Part shown: positions 27,500 through 36,976 of the stretch, in pieces
How positions within the stretch are numbered: the first letter of the stretch is position 1
Layout: the number at the start of each line of letters is the position of its first letter
Assembly: GCF_900302475.1 (NCBI RefSeq)
Contig: NZ_OMOQ01000003.1
Span: forward strand, 62,001 to 126,000
Length of the DNA stretch: 64,000 nucleotides
Origin: Defluviimonas aquaemixtae
GTDB lineage: Bacteria; Pseudomonadota; Alphaproteobacteria; Rhodobacterales; Rhodobacteraceae
Reading direction: 5' to 3'
Position numbers and translations under genes: made by a program
The notes under the pieces: model-generated
What the model was told of the DNA's origin: nothing
The model's database searches: none
Seen by the model: the letters and a program-made list of their open reading frames with translations, nothing else

Positions 27500-28714
27500 G
27501 TGACAGCGAATGACCCGCGCCGCGTCCTGATCGTGGTCGAGAACCTGCCCGTGCCCTTGGACCGGCGCGTCTGGCTCGAGGCGACGACGCTGACGGCGGA
27601 GGGCTACGAGGTCAGCGTGATCTGCCCGACTGGCCGCGGCTGGGACAAGCATCACGAGGTCATCGACGGCATCCACATCTACCGCTACCCGGAACCGCCC
27701 GAGGCGCATTCCGGTGCGGTGGCCTACGCCAAGGAGTATCTCTGGTCGCTGTGGCACTGGTTCCGGCTTGCGCGGAAAGTGCGGCGCGAGCGCGGCTTCG
27801 ACGTGATCCATGGCTGCAATCCGCCCGACCTGATCTTTCTTCTGGCGCTCTGGTACCGCTGGCGTGGCGTGCGCTACCTTTTCGACCATCACGACGTCTG
27901 CCCGGAGCTGTTCGAGGCGAAGTTCGGCGAGAAGGGTCTGCTCTACAAGATCATGCTGATCTGGGAGAGAATGACCTTCGCGACCGCCGCCGTCTCAATC
28001 GCGACGAACGAAAGCTTCCGCGAGATTGCGATGCGGCGGGGAAGGATGCCGGCCGAGGACGTGTTCGTCGTCCGCTCCGCCCCGAAGATCGAGAAGTTCG
28101 AGATCCGGCCCGCCGATCCTGAGATGCGGCAGGGAGCGGGCACCGTCCTCGGCTATGTCGGCGTGATCGGCCAGCAGGAGGGGATGGACCTTCTGGTCGA
28201 GGCGGCGGAGCACCTGATCCGCCGCATGGGGCGCGACGATGTTCATTTCCTCATCGTGGGCTTCGGGCCTGAGCTGCCGAATGTCGAGGCGGACGTGAAG
28301 CGACGCGGGCTCGAGGCGCATTTTACCTTCACCGGGCCGCTCTACGGCGAGGATCTGCTTCGGGCGCTGAATTCCTGCGACATCGGCGTCAGCCCCGATC
28401 CGAGGAACGCGATGAACGACATATCGACCATGAACAAGGTCATGGAATACATGACGCTGGAAAAGCCGGTGGTGCAATTCGACCTGAAGGAGGGCCGGGC
28501 CTCGGCCGGGGAGGCATCGCTTTACGCGCGCGGGAACGATCCCGAGGACTTTGCAGTTAAGATCGCCGAGCTGATCGACGCGCCCGAGCGGCGGTCGGAG
28601 ATGGGCCGGATCGGCCGCGCGCGCGTCCTCGATCGGCTGAGCTGGGCCCACTCTGCGCCGCGCCTCCTGGCCGCCTACGACCGCATCTACGCAAAGATGC
28701 GGCGCGGCGGGTAG
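27500..28714 (+). CDS. Glycosyltransferase family 4
   Basis: A 404-residue GT-B fold enzyme. The N-terminal half shows LIVVENLPVPLDRRVWLEA and TLTAEGYEVSVICP, the WbuB-like opening. The C-terminal donor-binding half has LGYVGVIGQQEGMDLLVEA and MNDISTMNKVMEYMTLEKPVV, including the conserved glutamate region. It transfers a sugar from a nucleotide donor to the growing polysaccharide repeat unit. GGAGGA precedes the GTG start. The 88-bp gap to the upstream gene contains no obvious terminator, so it probably belongs to the 25.5-28.7 kb plus-strand unit. Confidence 0.87.
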   Translation: MTANDPRRVLIVVENLPVPLDRRVWLEATTLTAEGYEVSVICPTGRGWDKHHEVIDGIHIYRYPEPPEAHSGAVAYAKEYLWSLWHWFRLARKVRRERGFDVIHGCNPPDLIFLLALWYRWRGVRYLFDHHDVCPELFEAKFGEKGLLYKIMLIWERMTFATAAVSIATNESFREIAMRRGRMPAEDVFVVRSAPKIEKFEIRPADPEMRQGAGTVLGYVGVIGQQEGMDLLVEAAEHLIRRMGRDDVHFLIVGFGPELPNVEADVKRRGLEAHFTFTGPLYGEDLLRALNSCDIGVSPDPRNAMNDISTMNKVMEYMTLEKPVVQFDLKEGRASAGEASLYARGNDPEDFAVKIAELIDAPERRSEMGRIGRARVLDRLSWAHSAPRLLAAYDRIYAKMRRGG

Positions 28715-28716
28715 CG

Positions 28717-29331
28717 TCAGGGCCGCCGCCGGCCCGGCAGAATGAACGCCAGAGCGCCGCCGGCAAGGAAACCGCCGAGATGCGTCTGCCAGGCGAGCTG
28801 ACCGTGCATCGCCCACCACAGGACCAGGTTCAGTAGGGCGAGCAGCAGGACGACCCTGAGAACCGGCCAAATCGACAGGCCGAGCGACGCGCGGCGGTCG
28901 GTATCGACCGCGAGGATGGCGCCGGCGAGGCCGAAAAGCGCGCCTGACGCGCCAACCATCGGTGCGCTGACCGGGCCCAAGAGCGCGAAGCCCACGCCGC
29001 CGCCGATCAGGGAGGCGACATAGATCAGGAGGAACCGCTCTGCGCCAAAGCGCGCGAGCACGGGGGAGGCGAGCGACAGAAGCGTCACCATGTTCAATGC
29101 GAAGTGCCAAAGCCCTGCATGCAGGAATCCGTAGGTCGCGAACATAAGCCACGGCTGGGCGGCGTAGTTGGGGCGCCAGTTCCCGAGAAGGCCAGACCAG
29201 AATCCTCCATACTCGATGCCGGTCGCACGCCAGTCCGGCCGGCCCCAGAGGCCGAGATCTGCGCCCCAGAACGCAAGTTCGGGCACGGCACAAAGAAGGA
29301 CGATCGTCCAGGCCGGTGCCAGGGACCGCAT
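28717..29331 (-). CDS. Rhomboid family intramembrane serine protease
   Basis: A 204-residue polytopic protease. Catalytic residues are S129 in GASGALFG and H184 in WQTHLGGFLAGG; the HAGLWHFALNM segment (H71-M81) gives the conserved His/Asn that stabilise the oxyanion. About six membrane helices are present. Rhomboids cut substrates inside the membrane; rhombosortases are specialised relatives that process C-terminal sorting signals. I use ATG 29331, 15 nt after the xrtD stop; TTG 29349 would overlap that stop. Either way it is in one unit with the exosortase, which suggests a joint role in processing sorted proteins. That link is inferred from position only. Confidence 0.87.
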   Translation of the reverse strand: MRSLAPAWTIVLLCAVPELAFWGADLGLWGRPDWRATGIEYGGFWSGLLGNWRPNYAAQPWLMFATYGFLHAGLWHFALNMVTLLSLASPVLARFGAERFLLIYVASLIGGGVGFALLGPVSAPMVGASGALFGLAGAILAVDTDRRASLGLSIWPVLRVVLLLALLNLVLWWAMHGQLAWQTHLGGFLAGGALAFILPGRRRP

Positions 29332-29345
29332 CGCCGAGACAGATC

Positions 29346-30947
29346 TCAAAACGGGACGAAGCGCGGCAGGGCGCCGAGGCTTTGCCGCATGAAACCCATG
29401 ATCCGCGCTTCGGCATCGGCCTCGGTCTCGCCGGGTTCGATCGGCGACACGTAGCGCACAAGCGCGCCGTCGGTCCGGCCGATCACGAGGCTGTCGCGCA
29501 GAACGCTCAGCTTGGCGCGGAAGTCGTTCGCCACGCGCTTGCCGCGGCCTTCGAACCAGTAATAGACCAACTGCTTTTGCAACCCCTTCTGGATCACAGC
29601 CCGGTTGGCGGTGAAGCGCCCGTATTCGGTGCCGGTCATGTCCACGGGCACTTCGGTCAGGCTGAAGACCTCCCAGCCGCCCGTGGGCAGGCAGACTTCG
29701 GGCGAGTGGATGCCCTGGCCCTCGGTCTGCTTGTCGTACCAGGCGACGAAGAAGCTGACCACGCTGGCGGCGTCGGGTGTCTGGTAGAAGGCATTAACGT
29801 AGTCGTCGGCGCCCAGCACCTTTTCGACTTCGGGTTCGAGGTCGATCGTGTAGCTTTGCCACGCGCCGATCTGGCGGGGATAGAGGAGAAGCGGGTCGCG
29901 GTCCGGCGCTTCGGACGGCGGCGCGGGCAGCGTGTGCCAGCCCAGCGAGGCCGCGCCGGTCAGCGCCACCGCTAGTGCGAGCGCGACGGCTGGCCGGATC
30001 GCGAGGATGCGGGCGAAGATGCCGCCGAATCCCTGAAAATCGAGGTCGATGGCCTCGGACAGCGGCATGGGCTTGGGCGTGAGCCGCTGCAGGATCATCG
30101 CCATCGCGAACAGGATCGCGACGCAGAGTAGGAAGATCACCCAGCCTTCGAAGAAATGCAGGAAGCCCTCGGCCTGCTCGATCCCGTAGCGATCGACGAG
30201 GATGCCGATGATGCCGATGCGGACGGAGTTCATCAGGACGGTGAGCGGCGCGGCCGACAGCAGCAATACGAGCTTGTGCCACAAGGGCCCGCGATAGAGG
30301 ATCGCGAAGAGATAGGAGAAGCTGAGGATCGGGAACAGGTAGCGCAATCCCGAACACGCCTCGGCCACCTGGAGCTTGTACACCCCGAGGTCGATGACGT
30401 TGCCTTCCAGAAAGACCGCGACCCCGGCGAGGCTGACGAACCAGACGCCGAGCGCTGATGAAACCCACTGGAGGAAGATCGTGAGCTTCCAGTACAGCAT
30501 CTGCGGCAGGGGCAGCATGAAGACGAGGTGGAAGACCGGCAACTGGTGCCGCCGGCCCCGGTCCCATCCGAATATCGTGAGCACGACGCCCGAGACCCAG
30601 AAGATGAAGGCATAAGTCACGATGTCGGGCACGCGCATCATGTTGCCGACGACCGCGACGAACAGCGCCGCCGCGATGACGACGAGGCCCGGCCAGCGGC
30701 GGCGCGGGGCGGCGTCTGACACCGGCATCCGGCGCTGTTCGCGCAGAAAGAGATAGAGAGAGATCAGCGGAATCAGCGGGCCGTGGCTGTATTCGGCGGT
30801 CGACCAGGCCGCGGCGAGCGAGGCGAACCCGATCCAGAAGACGGGCAGGGACGCCGCGAGGAGCGCTAGGAAGAGCAACAGCCCCGGCACATTGACCGCG
30901 AGAGTCGCGGCGCCTGCGCTTCGTTCGGGGCTCGTGGAATGGGTCAT
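29346..30947 (-). CDS. xrtD: VPLPA-CTERM-type exosortase with fused EpsI domain (XrtD-like)
   Basis: 533 residues. The N-terminal ~290 residues form the eight-helix exosortase core with the active-site triad C198 ([12 protein letters not shown]), R243 ([11 protein letters not shown]) and H264 (GFLHFFEGW). A C-terminal EpsI-type periplasmic domain follows (about 310-525; [17 protein letters not shown]). Exosortases cleave and transfer proteins bearing a C-terminal PEP/VPxPA-CTERM signal. The fusion and the presence of a VPLPA-type substrate at 40735-41397 point to the XrtD subclass. GCGGAG lies before the ATG. The rhomboid gene follows immediately. Confidence 0.92.
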   Translation of the reverse strand: MTHSTSPERSAGAATLAVNVPGLLLFLALLAASLPVFWIGFASLAAAWSTAEYSHGPLIPLISLYLFLREQRRMPVSDAAPRRRWPGLVVIAAALFVAVVGNMMRVPDIVTYAFIFWVSGVVLTIFGWDRGRRHQLPVFHLVFMLPLPQMLYWKLTIFLQWVSSALGVWFVSLAGVAVFLEGNVIDLGVYKLQVAEACSGLRYLFPILSFSYLFAILYRGPLWHKLVLLLSAAPLTVLMNSVRIGIIGILVDRYGIEQAEGFLHFFEGWVIFLLCVAILFAMAMILQRLTPKPMPLSEAIDLDFQGFGGIFARILAIRPAVALALAVALTGAASLGWHTLPAPPSEAPDRDPLLLYPRQIGAWQSYTIDLEPEVEKVLGADDYVNAFYQTPDAASVVSFFVAWYDKQTEGQGIHSPEVCLPTGGWEVFSLTEVPVDMTGTEYGRFTANRAVIQKGLQKQLVYYWFEGRGKRVANDFRAKLSVLRDSLVIGRTDGALVRYVSPIEPGETEADAEARIMGFMRQSLGALPRFVPF

Positions 30948-31106
30948 TGCTCCGCTACCTTGCCGGCCAAGCCGATTTTCCGGATATCTAAAGCGAAACC
31001 ACGCGCAATGCGACCGGAATTCCCGTAGTCGCCATCACGTCCCCGTGGCGGTCGGGCCGGATCGTCGCCGGACTGGCACCTGTTTGCACCATGGGCGGTG
31101 ATTGGA

Positions 31107-32513
31107 TCAGGGACGGAAATTGAAGCTTCGGTCGAGGGTCACGAAGACCGAATTCGACTGCGCATCTCCCGTGGCCGTGGATGCGGAGCGGCGCCGGACC
31201 AGAACGCCGCCCGTCAGATCCCAATCCTGCGTCAGCGCATGCGAGTAGGTGGCCCGCAGGCTCGTGCGTTCCACCGTCGGCGCACCGCCGATACCGGCGC
31301 TTTCCGACCGACCCCAGTTGAGCGCCACGTTCAGGCGCGAGTTGTTGTTGATCTCGTATCCGTAGCCGACCGACACGCGCGTATCGAGTACGTCCTCGGA
31401 CAGCGAGTTGGTTGAGACGTTGCGGTTGATCGAGACGTTGATATTGCTCGTCTTGAGCTGGTGCGTATAGCCGAGCGACCCGATCACGTAGTTGTTGCCG
31501 CTGGGGGTGTCTATTCCACCGACGGATGCATTGAAGGAACCGCTGGGAAGCTGCAGGCTTCGTCCAAAGCGAAGCGAGTTCCGCGAGCCGTTCTGGTTGA
31601 CCGTCGAGTCGATCGAGGCGAATACGGTGCCGTTTGACAGGGTTTTGGTCAGCGTCGCGGCACCCGTCGCGCCCGACCGGTTGCTCGAGCCGGTATTGGT
31701 GTCCGTATCGATCTCTGTCCGGCCGAGGCGGGCGTCGAGGACAAGTGTCGGGTCGATATCCTGCACGACACCGATCGAATAGTCGGTCGTGCGCCGCTCG
31801 GTTCCGACTGCGTCATCGGCGCTGAATTCGGTGATTCCGGCCTGGGCGCGCAGCTGCGTGACGGGGGAGACCTTGAGCGTCGCAGTGAGGTTGGCGCTGT
31901 TGGTCTCGCGGTCGAAGAGCCGCGCATTCGTGACGTTCGAATAGTCCCGCTGGTCGTGGTCCAGCGACACGGTGAATCCCAGCGGATCGTTGAGGCCCGT
32001 CTGGTAGCTCAGCGCGGCTGTCGTGAATTCGACTGTGCCGCCGTCATCGACGAAGATGTTGGACTGCTGTTCCTCTTGCTCGACCTGGAACGGGTCGAGG
32101 AATTCGCGGTCCACATTGCGGTAGCGCCCGTTGAACGTGAGCCGGCTGTTGACGCCGTCGAGCCTGTATCCGAGCCGGATCGTCGGATCCTCAAAGCCCG
32201 AGATCGAGCGGCCGGGGATCTCGGCGTAGCGGAAGACGCCCGAAGCATTGACGTTGAAGTCCTGCACACTCGTGACGCTCGACAAGTTCAGGTCGACGCT
32301 GTTGTCGAAGATCGTCGTGCTGCCGGGGCTTCGCGGCTGAAGCTGGAAATTGTCGTCGTAGCTCAGCTTGGAGTTGACATTGATGTCGAACTGCAGCCCG
32401 CCCGCCCCACGGGCGGCCGTTCCGCCCGTCCCCGTCTGCTGGGGCAGCGCCATTCCGGGCCAGATAGTCGATAGCGCCGCGATCGCCGCGATCTTGTTCC
32501 TGCTCGTCCCCAC
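31107..32513 (-). CDS. Outer-membrane beta-barrel of the exosortase/EPS system
   Basis: About 468 residues with a signal peptide (VGTSRNKIAAIAALSTIWPG...). The rest is rich in alternating polar/hydrophobic strands (KLSYDDNFQLQ, RLTFNGRYRNVDREFLDP, VSVGYGYEINNNSRLNVALNWG) and ends in an aromatic-containing C-terminus (DRSFNFRP), as expected for an outer-membrane barrel. Proteins of this kind (TIGR03016-like) accompany exosortase/polysaccharide clusters and may form or gate the export pore. GTG 32513 is chosen because AAAGGCGG precedes it and it begins 14 nt after the Wza-like stop; ATG 32555 would overlap that gene. Confidence 0.75.
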   Translation of the reverse strand: MGTSRNKIAAIAALSTIWPGMALPQQTGTGGTAARGAGGLQFDINVNSKLSYDDNFQLQPRSPGSTTIFDNSVDLNLSSVTSVQDFNVNASGVFRYAEIPGRSISGFEDPTIRLGYRLDGVNSRLTFNGRYRNVDREFLDPFQVEQEEQQSNIFVDDGGTVEFTTAALSYQTGLNDPLGFTVSLDHDQRDYSNVTNARLFDRETNSANLTATLKVSPVTQLRAQAGITEFSADDAVGTERRTTDYSIGVVQDIDPTLVLDARLGRTEIDTDTNTGSSNRSGATGAATLTKTLSNGTVFASIDSTVNQNGSRNSLRFGRSLQLPSGSFNASVGGIDTPSGNNYVIGSLGYTHQLKTSNINVSINRNVSTNSLSEDVLDTRVSVGYGYEINNNSRLNVALNWGRSESAGIGGAPTVERTSLRATYSHALTQDWDLTGGVLVRRRSASTATGDAQSNSVFVTLDRSFNFRP

Positions 32514-32526
32514 CGTTTGTCCGCCT

Positions 32527-33156
32527 TTATTCGAAGAGTTTGCGCTCCGGCACAACGATCACATCGCCTTCACGCAGCACGATGGATGGCGCCGCGGCGC
32601 CACCCTGCACGGCCTTGTAGTTGTAGCGATAGACCTTTTCCACCCCGCCGTCGACGCGGCGAAGCTGGATGCGCTTGATTGCGGCGAACCGCGTAAGACC
32701 GCCGGTTTCGGCCAGGAACTGCAGAAGCGTGGTGCCCTGATCGACGTCGAGACGGCCCTGGTTGTTGACCTCTCCGACAGCGTAGATCGCGATTGTGCCG
32801 ATCGTGCCGATATTGGCGGCGGCCTGCTGCGCCACCGCGGTGTTGATCGCCGAGGTGGTCGGATTCAGCTGACCGACCGACAGGAACACGGTGGGCGGCG
32901 TCGCGAAGTTTGGCGCCAAGGCCGACGCGATGGCGCCGCGCATGCCCTCGATGCTCTTGCCCGAGGCTCTGATCGAGCCAACGAGCGGAAGGCTGACGCT
33001 GCCGTCGGGCAGCACGAGAAGGCTGCGATTGAGGCTGGGGTCTTCCAGGACTTCCATCTGCAAGACGTCGCCGGCCTGGATACGATAGGCGCTCTGCGCC
33101 CAGGCGGCGGGAACGAGCAGAACGGCCAGTACAAGTCCGAGAAGGGGTCTGATCAT
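32527..33156 (-). CDS. Polysaccharide export protein (Wza-like)
   Basis: A 209-residue secreted protein with a cleavable signal (MIRPLLGLVLAVLLVPAAWA). The Poly_export domain is clear in YRIQAGDVLQMEVLEDPSLN and LLVLPDGSVSLPLVGSI, and a SLBB-like domain follows (IYAVGEVNNQGRLDV...TTLLQFLAETGGLT). It ends with REGDVIVVPERKLFE. It is shorter than E. coli Wza, lacks the C-terminal outer-membrane helix and has no lipobox cysteine. It likely forms the periplasmic ring, with the neighbouring barrel serving as the outer-membrane part. It is co-transcribed with that barrel. Confidence 0.9.
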   Translation of the reverse strand: MIRPLLGLVLAVLLVPAAWAQSAYRIQAGDVLQMEVLEDPSLNRSLLVLPDGSVSLPLVGSIRASGKSIEGMRGAIASALAPNFATPPTVFLSVGQLNPTTSAINTAVAQQAAANIGTIGTIAIYAVGEVNNQGRLDVDQGTTLLQFLAETGGLTRFAAIKRIQLRRVDGGVEKVYRYNYKAVQGGAAAPSIVLREGDVIVVPERKLFE

Positions 33157-33292
33157 GGTGTCACCCTATCAAATTCGATTCGCGCTCACACTAAGTCGTA
33201 TCGCCATGGAGTCATAACTTTAACTGGGTTTCTTCAACCATCCCGCACAATTACGGCTCGCCTCGTGCCCATGCGGCAACAATTCGCTTGGC

Positions 33293-35743
33293 TCAGTTGG
33301 CGATATTCACGCCTTCCGCCTCCAGCCGGGCGACCTCCTGCCGGGCCGCGACGATGTCCGGGCGCGAATCGTCCGGGCCCGCGAGATCGAGCGCCTTGCG
33401 GAAGCGCACGAGAGCATCCTCCTTGCGTTCGAGCGCGAGGTAGGTCATGCCGAGATGGTACTGCACGACCGGGTCGGTGTTCAGCCCTTCGGCGGCCGGC
33501 TCGAGCTCTTTCAGCGCCTCTCCGTAGTTGCCGCGCAGATAGGCGATCCAGCCATAGGTGTCCTGATAGGGCGCAAGCGTCGAGCCGCGAAGGCGCCGCG
33601 CGATGACCTCGGCGCGCGCGAGGCTGTCGGGGTCGCTGCGGTGGGTCGACAGAAGGCTCGCCAGGTTGTTGGCGATGATCGGGTTGGCGCTGTTCGCCTT
33701 GTAGAGCTCCTCGTAGATCGCGATGGACCCATCGATGTCGCCGGTCTGCTCGAGGAAACTGGCCTTGGCCCACTTCAACTCGCCCGCGTCGGGCAGCGCG
33801 ACGAGCGCCTCGTCGATGAGTGCTTCGGCCTCCGCGACGCGCGTGCGATCGCTGAGCACGAGCCGTGTCAGCGCCATCCAGGCGGGCAAGAGTGCGGGGT
33901 CTTCGGCGATCAGGTCGCGATAGGCGATCTCCGCCTGCTCGGTCTGGCCGGCGAGCTCGCGCACCGATGCGTCGACGAAGCGCAACTCGAGACTGTTTGG
34001 GTCGTTCGCCAGAAGGCTCTCCGAGTAGGCCAGCGCCTTGCCGTTCTGACCGTTCGCGAGATGGGCGCGCAGGATCGCTATTTTGACGTCGAGCCCGCCT
34101 CGGCCCGTGTCGACGAGCCCTTGCAGATAACCGATCGCCTGATCGGTCTTCTCCTGCCCCGCGAAGATCGCTGCGCGAAGCGACTGGGCGGCTGCCGTGG
34201 TCTGGCTTTCGCCGACGCGTTCCAGTTCGTCGGCAACCGCCTCGGCGCGCGGCCAGTCCTGCACGCGGAGGTAAAGCTGGCCGAGAGGTTCGAGCAGCAT
34301 CTGGTTTCCGGGCGAGAGCCGAAGCGCGTCGATCAGCACGCTTTCAGCCGGAAGAAGCTTGTTTTCGGCCGCGAGAAGCTGTGCATAGCGCAGCGATTCC
34401 TCAGGCGCGCGGTTCGAGGCGACGACCGCGCGCGACAGGGATTCCCGCAACAGATCGCGATTGCCATCGCGCTCATAGGCCATCGCCATGAGCGTCAGGA
34501 CGCCGGCGTCGTCGGGATTGTCGCCGTGCGCGCGCCGGAGGATCGCGATGGCTTCGCCGACCTCGTCTTCTCCGATAAGCCAGCTTGCCTTGAGCTTCAG
34601 CGCCTCCCCGTCGCCGGCGTCCTCTTCGAGCACCTCCTCGACAAGCGCCCGCGCGCCGACCGCGTTGCCCGTCGCGGCCAGCATCCGGGCGAGCCCGATC
34701 TTGGTCCGGCGCGTATCCGCGGACGGCGTGGCGGTCTTCAGGATGTCCTGCATGTCGGCGATCGCCTGGTCACGCTGGCCGAGATCGAAAGTGAAGCCCG
34801 CCCGCGCGGCGCGATAGACCGGGTTGCCGTCGCCAGCAGCGATGACCCGGTCGAGTTCGGCGACGGCCGCCTCGGGCCCCCTGAATTCTGCGAGGAACCG
34901 CACGAGCTCGAGGATGGTGTCTTGATCGGGCGCCGCGACATCGATCCGGCTGCGCAAATGCGTCTCAGCCTTGTCGAATTCTTTGCGCGAGAGATACCAG
35001 CGCGCGAGCGCCTGGCTCATTTCGGGCGAGTCGGGGAAGCGGGCGACCATGTCACGCAGACCAGCCTCGACTGCAGCGTCGTCGCCAAGCGCCGCATAGA
35101 TCGACAGGCGCTGGGCATGAAGGCTGCGGTCATCCGGCGCGAGAGCGATGGCCGCGTCGATCGCCTCGAGCGCCGCGTCGAAGCGCTGGGCGCGGATGTG
35201 GTCGTCAATGATCACGCGCTTCAGAAGCAGGTTGTCGGGCATCTTCTCCACGAGTGCCCGCACACCTTTGGCCGCGGCGATCTGTTGGCCGACGTTGCTG
35301 TCCTCGGTCGCCTCGCCGTATTCGGCGACGAGGCGGATTGCCTGCATCTCCTGGTCATCCGGCGCCGCGATCAGCGCAAGGCGCGCATAGCGCAATGCGG
35401 TCGGCCAGTCGCCGCTTTGCGCCGCCAGCCGGGCCAGCGCGGCCTTGGTGTCGTGGTCTTCGGGGAACTGCTCGAAGAGCCGCAGATACTGGGCAAAGGC
35501 CTCGCGGACGCGGCCGCGGTCAAGCTCAGCCTCGGCATAGGCAAGCCGTGCCTCGCGGTGGCGTCCGTTCAGCTTGAAGACGTTGCGAAACTCCACCAGC
35601 GCTCGATCGACATCGCCGGCTTCGAGATATTCAAGCCCGGACTGATAGTGCTTTTCCGCGCGCTCCTCGGCCGTGTCGCAGGCGGCCAGAACCCCCATGC
35701 CGAGAGCAAGCGCGAAGGCGGTCAGGGATTTTCGAAAGGCCAT
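33293..35743 (-). CDS. prsT: PEP-CTERM/exosortase-system TPR lipoprotein PrsT
   Basis: 816 residues. The N-terminus is a lipoprotein signal with a lipobox (GVLAACDT), then about twenty degenerate TPR units (HYQSGLEYLEAGDVDRALVE... through DPVVQYHLGMTYLALERKED). PrsT proteins are a hallmark of EPS clusters with exosortases and probably act as a periplasmic scaffold analogous to AlgK. GAGGAA precedes the ATG. The 136-bp gap to the Wza-like gene on the same strand shows no terminator. A long antisense frame (33455-35857) is a composition artefact. Confidence 0.9.
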   Translation of the reverse strand: MAFRKSLTAFALALGMGVLAACDTAEERAEKHYQSGLEYLEAGDVDRALVEFRNVFKLNGRHREARLAYAEAELDRGRVREAFAQYLRLFEQFPEDHDTKAALARLAAQSGDWPTALRYARLALIAAPDDQEMQAIRLVAEYGEATEDSNVGQQIAAAKGVRALVEKMPDNLLLKRVIIDDHIRAQRFDAALEAIDAAIALAPDDRSLHAQRLSIYAALGDDAAVEAGLRDMVARFPDSPEMSQALARWYLSRKEFDKAETHLRSRIDVAAPDQDTILELVRFLAEFRGPEAAVAELDRVIAAGDGNPVYRAARAGFTFDLGQRDQAIADMQDILKTATPSADTRRTKIGLARMLAATGNAVGARALVEEVLEEDAGDGEALKLKASWLIGEDEVGEAIAILRRAHGDNPDDAGVLTLMAMAYERDGNRDLLRESLSRAVVASNRAPEESLRYAQLLAAENKLLPAESVLIDALRLSPGNQMLLEPLGQLYLRVQDWPRAEAVADELERVGESQTTAAAQSLRAAIFAGQEKTDQAIGYLQGLVDTGRGGLDVKIAILRAHLANGQNGKALAYSESLLANDPNSLELRFVDASVRELAGQTEQAEIAYRDLIAEDPALLPAWMALTRLVLSDRTRVAEAEALIDEALVALPDAGELKWAKASFLEQTGDIDGSIAIYEELYKANSANPIIANNLASLLSTHRSDPDSLARAEVIARRLRGSTLAPYQDTYGWIAYLRGNYGEALKELEPAAEGLNTDPVVQYHLGMTYLALERKEDALVRFRKALDLAGPDDSRPDIVAARQEVARLEAEGVNIAN

Positions 35744-35837
35744 TCATTTCCTCGGAGCCGATCGCACCATGTGGCGAGTGCGCGGGGGGCGTGGATTGTC
35801 ATGAGGGTCTTATCGCAGGATGCCGGGCCTGTTCAAT

Positions 35838-36527
35838 TCAATAGCCCGTGCCCCTGAGAACGACGCGAATCGTCGCCATCAGCAGTTTCAGGTCCGTCGT
35901 CAATGACAGCGTTTCGTCATAGCGAGTGTCGTGTTCGGCGCGCTTCGAGAATTCACTTTCATTGCGGTCCGAGACCTGCCAGGGACCGGTGATCCCCGGC
36001 CGAAGCGCGTAATAGGCCATGCCAGAATAGAGGGCGCGCTGGCTTGGCATCATCGGGCGCGGACCCACAAGGGACATGTCGCCCACGAACACGTTCCAGA
36101 GCTGAGGGAGCTCATCGAGGGACGATTTGCGCAGAAATCGGCCGACCCGCGTGATCCTCGGATCAGATTTGAGCTTCTGGGTGCTGTTCCATTCGAGCAG
36201 CGCTTCGGCATTGTGCGACAGGTAGTCCTCGAGCAGCCGGTCTGCGTTCGGCACCATCGTGCGCAGCTTCAACATCCGAAAGGTCTTTCCGCGGCGGCCG
36301 ACGCGGTCGTTCAAGTAGAACGGCGCGGAGCCATCGAGCGCGACCAGAAGCGCGAGGAAACCGATGAGAGGCGCAACGACGACGCTCGAAATCAGAACCA
36401 CCGCCAGATCGAACAACCGCTTGAATACATTTCTGTAAATGCCAGACCGTTTGCGCACTTCCACTAGGCCGACTGGAGCACTCGCCATACCATAGTCTTC
36501 GGAAAGATCATTAAGTTGAAGCGTCAT
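35838..36527 (-). CDS. Undecaprenyl-phosphate sugar transferase (initiating enzyme)
   Basis: A 229-residue monotopic transferase of the bacterial_sugar_transferase family (PssY/WbaP C-terminal type). There is one membrane-embedded helix (LFDLAVVLISSVVVAPLIGFL). The catalytic domain follows with FRMLKLRTMVPNAD, the SSLDELPQLWNVFVGDMSLVGPRPMM signature and the PGITGPWQVSDRNE motif. It loads the first sugar phosphate onto undecaprenyl phosphate. ATG 36527 has GGTGGAG upstream; the frame could extend to 36590. It is divergent from the ExeA-like ATPase gene across a 450-bp regulatory region. Confidence 0.92.
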   Translation of the reverse strand: MTLQLNDLSEDYGMASAPVGLVEVRKRSGIYRNVFKRLFDLAVVLISSVVVAPLIGFLALLVALDGSAPFYLNDRVGRRGKTFRMLKLRTMVPNADRLLEDYLSHNAEALLEWNSTQKLKSDPRITRVGRFLRKSSLDELPQLWNVFVGDMSLVGPRPMMPSQRALYSGMAYYALRPGITGPWQVSDRNESEFSKRAEHDTRYDETLSLTTDLKLLMATIRVVLRGTGY

Positions 36528-36808
36528 CCATGGGCTCCACCGGCACCACCCAACACATTCAAGCGCCAATATGGCACCTGAAGAATCCACACCATTACCG
36601 CCACGCCGCGCTACCGCGCGCCGACACGTATTCTTATCATCTTCAGATAGGCGGCGAAACGAAAGTTTCCTTAAGGAACACCGAATTGTCCGAGATCATC
36701 GCGGGATTCCGCTCGACTGAGCGAACACTCGCCGGGTCGTTCGCCCTATGCGTGAAATTCTGTTTCTGCGGGCGAAACATTGTGGGGCCCTGTCGCAATT
36801 GGGCCGCG

Positions 36809-36833
36809 GTGCCCGCTGAATTGGCGCGGGCAC
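36809..36833. promoter_or_regulatory. Perfect 8-bp inverted repeat
   Basis: GTGCCCGC (36809-36816) and GCGGGCAC (36826-36833) are perfect complements separated by 9 nt. There is no following T-tract, so an operator or an RNA hairpin in a long 5' leader is more likely than a terminator. Confidence 0.5.
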
Positions 36834-36853
36834 GAGACTTCGATTCGAAGGCA

Positions 36854-36874
36854 GGGTAGGGTAGGGTTGCAGGG
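36854..36874 (+). promoter_or_regulatory. G-quadruplex motif, telomere-like GGGTA repeats
   Basis: Four GGG runs (36854-36856, 36859-36861, 36864-36866, 36872-36874) with loops of 2, 2 and 5 nt fit the canonical intramolecular quadruplex pattern on the plus strand. It lies about 100 bp upstream of the ExeA-like ATPase start, inside the likely 5' regulatory DNA. Confidence 0.6.
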
Positions 36875-36976
36875 AAGACGCGGTGGCCTTGCAATCCCAA
36901 AACAGTTAGGACTATGCCATTAAGTTGCCGAAGTTATATGTGCATCTCCCCGGCGTAGGTCGGGAAGGCACGGAGT

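Larger units (their letters stand above)
36528..36976. promoter_or_regulatory. 449-bp divergent regulatory region of the EPS locus
   Basis: No gene is supported between the sugar transferase (minus) and the ATPase (plus). The region holds an 8-bp hairpin (36809-36833), a four-tract G-quadruplex motif (36854-36874) and a candidate promoter towards the ATPase: TTGCAA (36889-36894), 17 bp, CTATGC (36912-36917). It is less GC-rich than the coding DNA around it. It probably carries promoters for both halves of the exosortase/EPS locus. Confidence 0.55.

Noticed and set aside
33455..35857. 800-codon open frame on the plus strand
   Set aside because: It is antisense to the prsT TPR gene. High GC removes stops from the opposite strand; the translation has no recognisable domain and no ribosome-binding site.
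36541..36600. Sigma-54-like TGGCAC before the EPS genes
   Set aside because: The -12 GC element is missing at the required spacing.
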